From: Acidobacteriota bacterium
GTDB taxonomy: Bacteria; Acidobacteriota; Terriglobia; Terriglobales; Acidobacteriaceae
Length of the DNA stretch: 64,000 nucleotides
Assembly (NCBI GenBank): GCA_028872955.1
Contig: JAGWNX010000007.1
Span: 1-64,000 of the forward strand
Direction of reading: 5' to 3'
Shown here: positions 56,057 to 64,000 of the stretch, piece after piece
How the letters are laid out: each line of letters begins with the position of its first letter
How positions within the stretch are numbered: position 1 is the first letter of the stretch
The notes under the pieces: generated by a model
The model's database searches: none
Seen by the model: the letters and a program-made list of their open reading frames with translations, nothing else
What the model was told of the DNA's origin: nothing
Program-made: the position numbers and the translations under genes

Positions 56057-56779
56057 ATGCAGCAAGAGTTGACCATCGTCATCCCGGCCAAGAATGAGGT
56101 AGCGATGCTGCCTCGCCTGCTGGAGAGCCTGTGCCGGCAGGACTACGCCGCCATGACCCAGACGCGCATCCTGATCGCCGACGCTGGCTCCACGGATGGC
56201 ACGGTGGAGGCCGCACTCAGCTTCCGGGATCGGCTGCGTGTGGAGGTTGTGCCCGGTGGTCTGCCCTCGGTCGGGCGCAACGCAGGAGCCCGGCTGGCGA
56301 CCACGCGCTACGTTCTGTTTATGGATGCCGACGTCGAGTTGCCCGAGCCGACGCTGCTGCGCCGCGCCATGTGGCGGATGCAACGCCGCAACCAGCACCT
56401 GGTGACCACCAGCATCGCCTGCCGTGAGGGAAGCTGGATGGACGATGCGCTGTACGCCGCCAACAACCTGATGCAGTACATCGGAGCCTGGCTCAAGCCC
56501 TTCGCCACGGGTATGTTTATGCTCTTTGACCGCGAGATCTTCTGGCAGCTGGGCGGCTTCAACGAGCAGGCCCTGTTTGCCGAGGACTACCTGCTCTCCA
56601 AAGGCGTGGCCATCAAGAAGTTCCGCATTGTACGCGGCAAGGTGCTGACCACCAATCGTCGCTTTCGCAAGCTCGGCCACGGGCGCATGGTGTGGATGTT
56701 TGCCCGGACGCTGCTGAACAGCTGGAACGATGAGTACTTTCTGCGCGATCAGGGCTACTGGGAAGAAGCTGGCGTTTAG
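56057..56779 (+). CDS. Family 2 glycosyltransferase
   Basis: The 240-residue GT-A enzyme opens [20 protein letters not shown], has ADAGSTDGT and the metal-binding FMDADVEL, and ends with a two-helix hydrophobic region (about 185-205). It transfers a sugar from a nucleotide donor to a lipid or protein acceptor. The ATG at 56057 follows GGAGG; an upstream in-frame region to 55802 overlaps pdxS's leader and is not homologous. The 243-bp gap to pdxS contains no other gene that I can see. Confidence 0.88.
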   Translation: MQQELTIVIPAKNEVAMLPRLLESLCRQDYAAMTQTRILIADAGSTDGTVEAALSFRDRLRVEVVPGGLPSVGRNAGARLATTRYVLFMDADVELPEPTLLRRAMWRMQRRNQHLVTTSIACREGSWMDDALYAANNLMQYIGAWLKPFATGMFMLFDREIFWQLGGFNEQALFAEDYLLSKGVAIKKFRIVRGKVLTTNRRFRKLGHGRMVWMFARTLLNSWNDEYFLRDQGYWEEAGV

Positions 56780-56786
56780 CAGGCGA

Positions 56787-57308
56787 CTATCCGGGCTGGC
56801 CGCTGTCGCGCACGTCGGACGGCAGCCCAGTACCCTGCAGGTGCGCTGCTGAGAGCACGATGAACAACCCCTTGGCGCGGGTAAGTACGGTGCCGTCCTG
56901 CGACCGTATCTCCGCCCGGTGAAAGAGCTTGCGCCCGGGACGCCCCTGCGCGGTCGCGGGCCGGTCGACGTGATGGCCCTCCACTACCAGTGGCTGATGC
57001 AGCGGGACCGGATGCATGTAGTCGATCTCGATATGCCGCGTTACGGCTAGGACTCCCATCGGGCTGTTCAGCTTGGCCATTGCCTCGTCCAGGAGCGTGG
57101 CCACAATGCCGCCGTGCACATAGCCGGGCGGCCCTTCGTGCACGCGGGTCAGCTCCAGCGTTGCGGTTGCCACCAGCGTCTTTGCATCAACGGTGAAGTT
57201 CAGGTGCAGCCCCTGCGGGTTGGCAGGGCCGCAGCCGAAGCAATGGTTGGCGCGCTCCTCCAGAACGGGGACCAGATCAGGGTCTGCCGTGATGGGAGTA
57301 TGGCTCAT
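56787..57308 (-). CDS. Hotdog-fold thioesterase
   Basis: The 173-residue PaaI/YbgC-like hotdog enzyme hydrolyses acyl-CoA thioesters. Key stretches are [14 protein letters not shown] near the N-terminus and the catalytic-helix region [19 protein letters not shown]. There is no signal peptide. It lies 11 bp after recQ on the same strand. The acyl-chain preference is unknown. Confidence 0.88.
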   Translation of the reverse strand: MSHTPITADPDLVPVLEERANHCFGCGPANPQGLHLNFTVDAKTLVATATLELTRVHEGPPGYVHGGIVATLLDEAMAKLNSPMGVLAVTRHIEIDYMHPVPLHQPLVVEGHHVDRPATAQGRPGRKLFHRAEIRSQDGTVLTRAKGLFIVLSAAHLQGTGLPSDVRDSGQPG

Positions 57309-57319
57309 ACTGTTGGGCC

Positions 57320-59737
57320 TCAGGAGTTGCAGACTTCAAGAATGCCCTCCGCGTAACGGTCCAGCTTCTCTGGGTCCATGCCGGAGATCGCCCGGAGCTG
57401 GGTGACCGTGCGGGGGTGCTTCAACACAATACTACGAAGCGCCGACGAGCCAAAGACAAAGAACTGCGGCAGCCCCAGCTTCTCCGCCTCGGACTTACGC
57501 CATGCGCGCAGCCGCAGATCCAGTTGTTGCTGGGCGGGTGTCAGCGTAGCCGCCGGGTCAGCATGCTGCGGACGAGCTGGGGCCGGGACGGCAACTGGCC
57601 GGGCGAGCGCCGGCGACGTGACTGCGCCCTTTGCCTTGGCAGGCCGGGGCTGCGGCTGCTTTGCCTGCGCCACCTGCTTCGGCTTCTTTGCGGCGGGCGC
57701 CGGTGTACTCGCTCCGCTACACAGGGCGATCACCTCGGCACCGTAGCGGTCTGCCTTCTCCTGCCCGATGCCTGGCACCTGCTGCAAGGCACGCAGGCTG
57801 GTGGGTTGATGCAGCGCCAGGGCCGTAAGGGTCGAGTCGGAGAAGACCAGGAACGCCGGCTTGCGCGTCCGGGCGGCCTCCTGCTTGCGCCACTCGCGCA
57901 GTTGCTCGGCCAGCGCCGCCTGCGCTGGTGTCAGCGTAACGTCTTCCGTGGCTGCGGCACGAGTCGGCCTGCCCCCGGGCTTTGCCGCAGACGAGCTGCC
58001 AGACCGGCTGCGCTTGCCCGGCGAAGGACTGGTGCCCTCGTCGCGCAGCAGTACGGCGAGTGGCTCGCCGTCCGTGCGGGTGCGACCCTCGTAGGTCAGC
58101 GCGGCGCGGCGGAAGTTGATCTCCCGGCCCTCGGCGTTGGTAAAGGTATCCTGCGTCAGCGTGATGAGCCCGGCGCGGGCCAGTGCGTCCAGGTAGGCAT
58201 CGAACTGCTTGCGGTCGACACCCAGCCCGAGGTCAGTGTGCAGCTTGCCGGTGGAGCGTGGCTGTGAGCCATCCAGTTCACGCAGAATAGCCCGCAGCTG
58301 GCGGTCTTCATGCGAGGTTGGGGCACGGAATGGGCTGGCCGTGGCGCGCTCCGGCGAGCAGAAGTCACACAGCCCGCAGGGGCGCAGGCCGTCGGCGGTA
58401 TCGCCAAAGTGCTGCACCAGCGCGGCCATGCGGCACTGCGGGGTCTCAGCAAAGGCGATCATGCGATCAATCTGCGAGCGGCGAAAGTTCAGCTGCTGGT
58501 CGTAGCTGGCGCGCCAGTTGCCCGCAGCCCCGGCACGTATATTCCCGGCGATATCCATGACGGCCGCCCCAACGGCGACCAGCTTCAGCAGCGTGCGGTC
58601 CAGCGTCTCCTGATCCAGCCGCAACGCCTGTGCCAGCGCGGCTGGCTCCTGGAACTCCGCTGTCAGCGCCCGGGCCACGGCAGCCAGCTGGGTGGCCGCA
58701 GGATAGTCGCGCTCCAGAAAGAAGTCGTGCATCTTGCGGTCGGCAAAGGAGTGCAGCAGGATGGTGCGGCTGGGCAGGCCATCGCGGCCAGCGCGACCGA
58801 TCTCCTGGTAGTACGCCTCAACCGAAGCCGGCAGCGCCGTATGGATGACGGTGCGGACGTCTGCCTTGTCGATGCCCATGCCAAAGGCGATGGTGGCGAC
58901 CACCACCTCCAGGTTGCCGGCCAGGAAGTGGCGCTGCACGCGCTCGCGGGTCGCGGGGTCCAGCCCGGCGTGGTAGGGCGCAGCCGAGCGCCCGATCAGG
59001 GTCGCCAGCTCCTCGGCGGCCTTGCGCGAGGGCGCATAGACGATGGCCGGTCGCGCCGCCGGGTCTTTGAGCAGATCCACGGTGAACTGGCCGCGCCGTG
59101 GCTTCGAGAGCTCGACCAGCTCAATCGCCAGATTGTGCCGGCGAAAGCCATGGATGAATCGCTCCGGCTGCTGCAGGCCAAGCTGCATCACAATATCCTG
59201 CTGCACGGCTGGAGTGGCGGTGGCGGTAAGGGCGATGACCGGGGCGGGCCGCAGCGCCGGCAGATGCTCACCCAGCGTGCGGTAGTCCGGGCGGAAGTCG
59301 TGTCCCCAGGCGGAGATACAGTGCGCCTCGTCGATGGCGATGAGGGCCGGCTTGCGTTTGGCCAGCATCTCGGGGAAGCCGGGGACGCGCAGCCGCTCCG
59401 GCGCGATAAAGAGGAACTGCAGCGTCCCGTCCAGGTACTCCCGGCAGGCCTGTCGCGACTGCTCGCGGTCCAGGCCGGAGTGGATGCGCGCCACGCGCAG
59501 GCCGGCTGCGGCCAGCTTGGCGGCCTGGTCGTCCATCAGCGCAATCAGTGGGCTGATGACCAGCGCTGTGCCTCCGCGTGCAATGGCAGGAAGTTGATAA
59601 CAAAGGGACTTACCAGCTCCGGTCGGCATCACCAGCAGGACGTCTTTGCCCTCGGAGGCAGCCCGGCAGACCGCCTCCTGGTTGGCGCGGAAGCTGGAGA
59701 AGCCGAAGGTGCGTTGGAGCAGGTCCGTAAGGTTCAT
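57320..59737 (-). CDS. recQ: RecQ-family DNA helicase with two HRDC domains
   Basis: The 805-residue protein has the superfamily 2 helicase core: Walker A MPTGAGKSLCYQLP (about 36-49), DEAH in AIDEAHCISAWG, and motif VI EIGRAGRDGLPS. A zinc cluster (CGLCDFC with upstream Cys) and an RQC-like winged helix follow. The C-terminal third holds two HRDC domains (about 620-690 and 730-805) joined by Lys/Ala/Pro-rich linkers. It unwinds DNA in recombination and repair. Standard RecQ is about 600 residues with one HRDC; a second copy is the notable extra. Confidence 0.94.
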   Translation of the reverse strand: MNLTDLLQRTFGFSSFRANQEAVCRAASEGKDVLLVMPTGAGKSLCYQLPAIARGGTALVISPLIALMDDQAAKLAAAGLRVARIHSGLDREQSRQACREYLDGTLQFLFIAPERLRVPGFPEMLAKRKPALIAIDEAHCISAWGHDFRPDYRTLGEHLPALRPAPVIALTATATPAVQQDIVMQLGLQQPERFIHGFRRHNLAIELVELSKPRRGQFTVDLLKDPAARPAIVYAPSRKAAEELATLIGRSAAPYHAGLDPATRERVQRHFLAGNLEVVVATIAFGMGIDKADVRTVIHTALPASVEAYYQEIGRAGRDGLPSRTILLHSFADRKMHDFFLERDYPAATQLAAVARALTAEFQEPAALAQALRLDQETLDRTLLKLVAVGAAVMDIAGNIRAGAAGNWRASYDQQLNFRRSQIDRMIAFAETPQCRMAALVQHFGDTADGLRPCGLCDFCSPERATASPFRAPTSHEDRQLRAILRELDGSQPRSTGKLHTDLGLGVDRKQFDAYLDALARAGLITLTQDTFTNAEGREINFRRAALTYEGRTRTDGEPLAVLLRDEGTSPSPGKRSRSGSSSAAKPGGRPTRAAATEDVTLTPAQAALAEQLREWRKQEAARTRKPAFLVFSDSTLTALALHQPTSLRALQQVPGIGQEKADRYGAEVIALCSGASTPAPAAKKPKQVAQAKQPQPRPAKAKGAVTSPALARPVAVPAPARPQHADPAATLTPAQQQLDLRLRAWRKSEAEKLGLPQFFVFGSSALRSIVLKHPRTVTQLRAISGMDPEKLDRYAEGILEVCNS

Positions 59738-59880
59738 GCGGCAGTGCTAGTTTCGCATATTCTTTGCTGGCAACCGCATGGGACCAGGCTGGGGCAAGGT
59801 AAGCAGCAAGATACCTGCGAGCACCGCTGCCGACCGGCGCCGTGGTGCTGTCCGGGACCGCCCAAAGTGACCTGTTTTGG

Positions 59881-59909
59881 TTGCTTTTCAGGCGTTTTCG
59901 AGGTACTCT
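59881..59909 (+). promoter_or_regulatory. Candidate promoter of the 75-residue protein gene
   Basis: TTGCTT, a 17-base spacer and TACTCT fit a housekeeping promoter about 70 bases before the ATG. The 243-bp gap 59738-59980 shows no other feature. Confidence 0.45.
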
Positions 59910-59980
59910 ACTATGAGCGGTTTAAAGCGTTTTGTGAGCTGTAATTCCGCATTCTGACGAGTAGATGAGGTGCCAGAGCT

Positions 59981-60208
59981 ATGGCGAAGCGTCGTGGAAA
60001 TCCGAACTGGGGAAAGCCGGAGCCGATCGGCCCTGTAACCCCGACGGTAACGTCCTTTGAGCAGGTGGTGAAGGAGTACAAGCTGACCCCGGACCAGTAC
60101 GTGCGCTCGACCCGTCTGCGGGAGTGGGCGCGTCGCAACAAGAACTCCAAGTACATCCCGGAGGCGCTGCTGGAGGCCTGGGGCTTCGAGATCGAGTCGA
60201 CACTGTAA
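59981..60208 (+). CDS. 75-residue conserved protein of unknown function
   Basis: The protein starts MAKRRGNPNWGKPEPIGPV, very basic and Pro-rich, then a helical region FEQVVKEYKLTPDQYVRS and a C-terminal EALLEAWGFEIES. No signal peptide or membrane segment is seen. It has its own candidate promoter and a strong terminator, so it is probably a single-gene unit. A DNA- or RNA-binding role would suit the basic N-terminus, but I recognise no family. Confidence 0.7.
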   Translation: MAKRRGNPNWGKPEPIGPVTPTVTSFEQVVKEYKLTPDQYVRSTRLREWARRNKNSKYIPEALLEAWGFEIESTL

Positions 60209-60231
60209 CCTCCTGCCATTTGACCAACAGA

Positions 60232-60255
60232 CGCCGCCCGCGAGGCGGCGTTTTT
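60232..60255 (+). terminator. Intrinsic terminator after the 75-residue protein gene
   Basis: CGCCGCC, loop CGCGA, GGCGGCG form a 7-bp GC stem followed by TTTTT. It lies 23 bases after the stop codon. Confidence 0.9.
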
Positions 60256-60371
60256 GTTGCACCAGACTCCTCTTCCGTGATCGCGGTCACCGGCGAAAGC
60301 TTTTGCACCGCACGTATGATGGACAGAGTCTGATGGAGAGAGCGGCGCAAGGCCGTCGCGAGGTAAAAGCT

Positions 60372-61520
60372 ATGTTTGCAAGCGTTCTGGATGCCGTGGC
60401 TGACATCAAAGCCGGCAAGATGGTGGTGGTGGTCGACGACGAAGACCGCGAGAACGAGGGCGACCTGACCATCGCCGCCGAGTTCTGCACACCGGAGGCC
60501 GTCAACTTCATGGCCCGGTTTGGTCGTGGCCTCATCTGCCTGACCCTGACCGAGGAGCGCGCCGACTACCTGCGCCTGGGGCCTATGACCCAGGAGAACA
60601 CCTCACGCTTTGGGACTGCGTTTACCGAGAGCATCGAGGCCCGCGAAGGCGTAACCACCGGCATCTCCGCCGCAGACCGCAGCCATACCATCCAGGTCGC
60701 CATCCATCCCCGGTCTACCGCCTACGACCTGGCGCGTCCGGGCCACGTCTTTCCGCTGCGCGCCCGCAAGGGCGGCGTGCTGGTGCGGGCCGGGCAGACC
60801 GAGGCGGCCGTAGACCTGGCGCGCATGGCCGGGCTGATTCCGGCAGGCGTGATCTGCGAGATTATGAACGACGACGGCACCATGGCTCGTGTGCCCGACC
60901 TGCAGCGCTTCTGCACGGAGCATGGCCTGAAGATGGTGACCGTCGCCGACCTGATCCGCTACCGCCTGCAGCACGAGCGGTACATTCATCGCGTGGCAGA
61001 GTCGGTGGTCCCGACCGAGTGGGGCGAGTTCCGCATGATCGCCTACGAGAGCGAGGTGGACGGCGATGAGTCGCACGTAGCCCTGGTACTGGGCGACGTC
61101 GCTGGCGAGGAGCCTGCCCTGGTTCGCGTGCACACCCACTGCCTGGCCGGAGACGTCTTCGGCACCTCAATGTGCGACTGCCGGCCGGTGGTGGAGCGCT
61201 CGCTTGAGCGCATTGCCCAGGCCGGTCGAGGCGCGCTGGTGTATCTGCACAACGGCAGCAAGGGCTTTGGCATTGACCGTAGCGGCCCGGTGGCGCGGCT
61301 GGTCTTTCACCGCGACACGCGAGCTCGCGAACGGCAGGAGGAGAGCAGCAGCCAGCGCACCCTGCGCCAGGTGGGTCTTGGCGGGCAGATCCTCTCAGAC
61401 CTTGGCATCCGTAAGATCCGCCTGCTGACCAACCGCCCGGCTCACGTGCCTGCGCTGCAGGGCTTTGGCGTCGAGATTGTGGAGCAGGTGCCGGTGACTG
61501 CGACGGTGGTGCAGCCCTAG
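60372..61520 (+). CDS. ribBA: RibBA: DHBP synthase with a degenerate GTP cyclohydrolase II domain
   Basis: The 382-residue protein has an N-terminal DHBP synthase domain (about 1-200) with [11 protein letters not shown] and [23 protein letters not shown]. The catalytic His region reads [12 protein letters not shown], with Gln where His is usual in GHTEA. The C-terminal RibA-like half keeps the zinc Cys set ([17 protein letters not shown]) but reads [12 protein letters not shown] in place of the GTP-binding RQEGRGIGL and lacks the usual DTVEAN motif. So the second activity is doubtful. I start at MFASVLDAV (60372, GAGG upstream), the normal family N-terminus. Confidence 0.88.
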   Translation: MFASVLDAVADIKAGKMVVVVDDEDRENEGDLTIAAEFCTPEAVNFMARFGRGLICLTLTEERADYLRLGPMTQENTSRFGTAFTESIEAREGVTTGISAADRSHTIQVAIHPRSTAYDLARPGHVFPLRARKGGVLVRAGQTEAAVDLARMAGLIPAGVICEIMNDDGTMARVPDLQRFCTEHGLKMVTVADLIRYRLQHERYIHRVAESVVPTEWGEFRMIAYESEVDGDESHVALVLGDVAGEEPALVRVHTHCLAGDVFGTSMCDCRPVVERSLERIAQAGRGALVYLHNGSKGFGIDRSGPVARLVFHRDTRARERQEESSSQRTLRQVGLGGQILSDLGIRKIRLLTNRPAHVPALQGFGVEIVEQVPVTATVVQP

Positions 61521-61525
61521 CATCC

Positions 61526-64000
61526 TTACTGCACCGTCAGGTTCAGGGTGACGGACTGCGTGATCTGCACGCCGGACGTGGAGCTGGCCGTCACCTGGTA
61601 CTGGTAGGTGCCCGGCGGCGTCACCCGGATGCTTGCGTCTCCGCCGGAGCCGCACCCTGTGACACCCGCCAGCACGATGGCAGCAATGACCGCGAGCAGG
61701 CGCGTGACCAGCGCACGCCGGCTTCGCACCCAGGGCAACAGGAATAATCCTGCCAGCGCAGGCAGCACCTGCAACCCACGGCTAGGCAGCCAGTGGCCGG
61801 GAGTCGCTGGTGGTGCAGACTGCAGCGCCCCCGTGGTGAGGCTAATGCTGGTGATGGTGTTGATGGTCGCCACGGCACTCTGCGCCGCGCCTGCAAGCGT
61901 GATGCTGGACGGCAGCAGGGAGCACGTCGCGTACTGTCCGGGCTGGATAGGGCTGCAGTTGAGCACCACCGTGCCGGAGAATCCATGGATCGGAGTCAAC
62001 GTCAAGGCATAGCTGGCCGGCTTGCCCGCAGCTACGGTCGCCGCCGCCGTGCTGCCCGGCGTGGAGCCAGCCGTGCCCACGGTGAGGGTGAAGGAGCCAG
62101 GCGCAACGCCGCTTCCACTGAGTGGCACAACGTCGGGCGAGGTGGAGTCCGAGCTGGTCACCGTCAGCGCCGCCGAGCGCGGACCGGTGGTCGAGGGCGT
62201 AAAGCTCAGCGTGAGCGTGCAGCTGGCACCGGCACCCAGCGATGTCGAGGCACACGGCGAGGTGATGGCAAAGTCCCCGGCCGGCAGAACCGGACTCAAC
62301 CCGGTGACAGGGCCGTTGCCGGTGTTGGTCAGCGTCAGGGTCAGCTTCGCCGAGGAGCCCACCAGAATGGAGCCAAAGTCCAGCGCGGAGGGCGCGAGCT
62401 GCAGGTGCGAGGCCGCGCCTACGCCGGTTAGCTGCGCCGTCAGCGGCAGCGTCGTAGCGTCCGAGACGATGGCAACACTGCCCGTGCGCGTACCCGTCTG
62501 CGTCGGCGTAAAGGTTACGGTTACGCTGCAGCTGGTGCTGGCCGCCAGCGCCGTGCCCAGGCAGCTGGAGGTGGCGGCGTAGTCGCCCGTCGCGGTGATG
62601 GAGCTGAAGTTGACTGGAGTCGCCCCGGTGTTGGTTACCTGCAGGGTCTGGCTGGCCGTACTACCCAGCAATACGGTGCCAAAGTTGAGCGACGCAGGTG
62701 CCAGGGCCAGGCTGGAGGGATTGGCTGAGCCTATCAGTGAGACGAACTCGAGCGCAGTGCTGGCGTCGGACGAGATCTCAATAGCTCCCAGCCGGGTTCC
62801 GCTCCCCTGGGGTGCAAACGCCGCGATGAGGTTGCAGCTGGCGCCTGGAATCAGGGCAGAGCAACTGCTGGTGACGTTGAAGTCAGGCGTGCTCTGCACG
62901 TTCAGAATATGGAGAGTCGCCGTGCCGGTGTTGGCCAGCGTTACCGTCTGCGGGGCAGAGATGTTGCCGACCAGCGTCGGGGGAAAGGTAAGCGAGCTTT
63001 GCGACGCGGTAAAGGCCACCAGCGGCGCAGTATTCGAGGGTGCATTCACCGCGACAGGTCCTGCCGATCCCGCCAGATCCAGAAACTGCGGGCTACTGAG
63101 GGCGTCGCTCTCCACGACCAGGGTTCCACTATCGGTAGTAGCCAGGGGTGAGGTGGTTCCGGTTGCGACCTGATTGAGCGGCGTGTACTGCACCGTCACG
63201 GTACAGCTTTGCCCGGTGGCGAGCGGCTGGCCGCAGGTCGAGGTCGCCAGGAACGGCCACTCCGAGGTGACCCGCCGCACCGTAACAGGTGCCGCGGCAT
63301 GGTTGGTCAGGGTCACGGTCTGACTGGCAGACTGCCCACTGGCAACCTGGCCGAAGTTCACCACGCCACCCGGTGCAATCGTGCCCGTCAAGGCCAGCGC
63401 GTTGGCCCCGATCCCGTAGCCCTGAAAGTAGCCAAGAGCAGCGACGCTGGCAGAGCCGTCCGTGGGGTAGCCCTGGGCAAAGAGCGTCCCGGTGATGGTG
63501 GCGTTGGTGAGCGGAACAAAGCTGACGGAGAAGGTGCAACTCGCGTTTGGCGCCAGGCCCGCGCAACCCGGCCCGGTCAGCGCAAACTGCCGGGGCAGGC
63601 TGAGCGTGACGTAGAGGGCCTTGGAGGTCAGATTATTGAGCGTGAACAGGCGCGTGATGCCGACAGTCGAGGTAGGGTTGGGGCCATAGTCCGCCGTGTC
63701 TGGCACCAGTTGCAGGCCTGCGTCCTGGGTGGTGTAGGCACCGCTCAGCGGCACTGGATAGGTGCTGGTGACCAGGTTGCCCGCCAGGTTTGCCGTAACC
63801 GGCACCGTTAGGACGTCGCTTACCAGCGCACTGCCTGGCGTAAAGTTCACCGTCAGCGTGCAGGTGCCGGCGGGTGCCAGCGCAGAGCAACCGGAGGAGA
63901 CCGTGAAGCTGGCACTGGTCACCGCAGGCGTGCCCACCTGCAGCGTGGCGTTGCTGGTGTTCGTCAGGGTAATCGTCTGCTGCACGGAGGTGCTGCCGGG
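61526..64000 (-). CDS. Large choice-of-anchor-D repeat protein, C-terminal part (runs off the window)
   Basis: The frame is open from the right edge to the stop at 61526, over 820 residues without an N-terminus, so the gene is partial. It contains about six tandem beta-sandwich repeats of 90-110 residues with the pattern FG-V--GS-A-QT-TLTNTG and a closing CT-TV-FTP, typical of choice-of-anchor D/ASH-type surface proteins. Near the C-terminus an Ig-like domain is interrupted by two hydrophobic segments with a basic RSRR turn, the second ending in a lipobox-like VTGC about 43 residues before the stop. The same arrangement ends the NHL protein at 710-2659. It converges on ribBA with a four-base gap. 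Confidence 0.82.
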   Translation of the reverse strand, partial: PGSTSVQQTITLTNTSNATLQVGTPAVTSASFTVSSGCSALAPAGTCTLTVNFTPGSALVSDVLTVPVTANLAGNLVTSTYPVPLSGAYTTQDAGLQLVPDTADYGPNPTSTVGITRLFTLNNLTSKALYVTLSLPRQFALTGPGCAGLAPNASCTFSVSFVPLTNATITGTLFAQGYPTDGSASVAALGYFQGYGIGANALALTGTIAPGGVVNFGQVASGQSASQTVTLTNHAAAPVTVRRVTSEWPFLATSTCGQPLATGQSCTVTVQYTPLNQVATGTTSPLATTDSGTLVVESDALSSPQFLDLAGSAGPVAVNAPSNTAPLVAFTASQSSLTFPPTLVGNISAPQTVTLANTGTATLHILNVQSTPDFNVTSSCSALIPGASCNLIAAFAPQGSGTRLGAIEISSDASTALEFVSLIGSANPSSLALAPASLNFGTVLLGSTASQTLQVTNTGATPVNFSSITATGDYAATSSCLGTALAASTSCSVTVTFTPTQTGTRTGSVAIVSDATTLPLTAQLTGVGAASHLQLAPSALDFGSILVGSSAKLTLTLTNTGNGPVTGLSPVLPAGDFAITSPCASTSLGAGASCTLTLSFTPSTTGPRSAALTVTSSDSTSPDVVPLSGSGVAPGSFTLTVGTAGSTPGSTAAATVAAGKPASYALTLTPIHGFSGTVVLNCSPIQPGQYATCSLLPSSITLAGAAQSAVATINTITSISLTTGALQSAPPATPGHWLPSRGLQVLPALAGLFLLPWVRSRRALVTRLLAVIAAIVLAGVTGCGSGGDASIRVTPPGTYQYQVTASSTSGVQITQSVTLNLTVQ

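Noticed and set aside
55814-56680. Long minus-strand extension of pdxS
   Set aside because: It lies antisense to the glycosyltransferase and lacks any similarity to PdxS, which begins at 55813 with a good ribosome site.

Overview
The window reads as an ordinary, gene-dense stretch of chromosome from a GC-rich Gram-negative bacterium. It is most likely a member of the Acidobacteriota, class Terriglobia. The reasons are lipid A synthesis (lpxD), TonB and Cox components, NHL-repeat and choice-of-anchor-D surface proteins with a distinctive membrane hairpin near the C-terminus, SpoIIE/STAS signalling, a cytosolic Ser/Thr kinase with TPR repeats, and several small proteins of a type I associate with that group. 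The taxonomic call is inference from gene content; no marker RNA is present. I see no rRNA, tRNA, CRISPR array, insertion sequence, prophage or integrase.

Layout. 1-646: an L-fuconate dehydratase gene (fucD) whose pieces lie head to head on opposite strands, meeting at an 8-bp palindrome. 710-2659: a secreted six-bladed NHL protein. 2674-8574 (minus): ZIP metal transporter, DUF4149 protein, carboxypeptidase-regulatory-like protein, a cytochrome c maturation block (ccmI-like, ccmH, ccmF) and a response regulator. 8755-13494 (plus): sodium/solute symporter, a two-TM small protein, a kinase-TPR protein. 13574-14530: secreted VirB10-like hypothetical. 14903-18328: eno, a STAS protein and gpmI, facing a GAF-GAF-SpoIIE phosphatase (18397-20244) and deoC. 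21188-23743: hairpins, a 44-aa membrane peptide, hpt, lgt, aquaporin.

23833-34336 is a long minus-strand run: SprT-like protease, two secreted helical proteins, a TPR protein, an alpha/beta hydrolase, uvrA, lspA and ileS. tonB (34664-35629) faces a minus-strand operon of holB, tsaC, a CYTH protein, a mini-TonB and a chemoreceptor (40723 down to 35722). Next come a GH3 beta-glucosidase with PA14 domain, then a minus-strand cluster of a conserved unknown, lpxD, a lipoprotein, tmk and a cytochrome P450 (47925 down to 43715). The cca-type nucleotidyltransferase with a histone-H1-like tail (48124-50079) faces a cytochrome oxidase operon (coxII-coxI-coxIII-small CxxC lipoprotein, 53739 down to 50166). 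The right end holds a small CxxC protein, pdxS/pdxT, a GT2 glycosyltransferase, a thioesterase, recQ with two HRDC domains, a 75-aa conserved protein, ribBA with a degenerate RibA half, and the C-terminal part of a large choice-of-anchor-D protein running off the edge.

Most genes are housekeeping. The points most worth a second look are the apparent intragenic inversion in fucD, the membrane-hairpin plus internal lipobox module that ends both the first and last secreted proteins, the histone-like tail on the tRNA nucleotidyltransferase, the unusual proton-channel residues of CoxI, the degenerate RibA domain, and the RsbV/RsbU-like pair around the adjacent glycolytic genes eno and gpmI.
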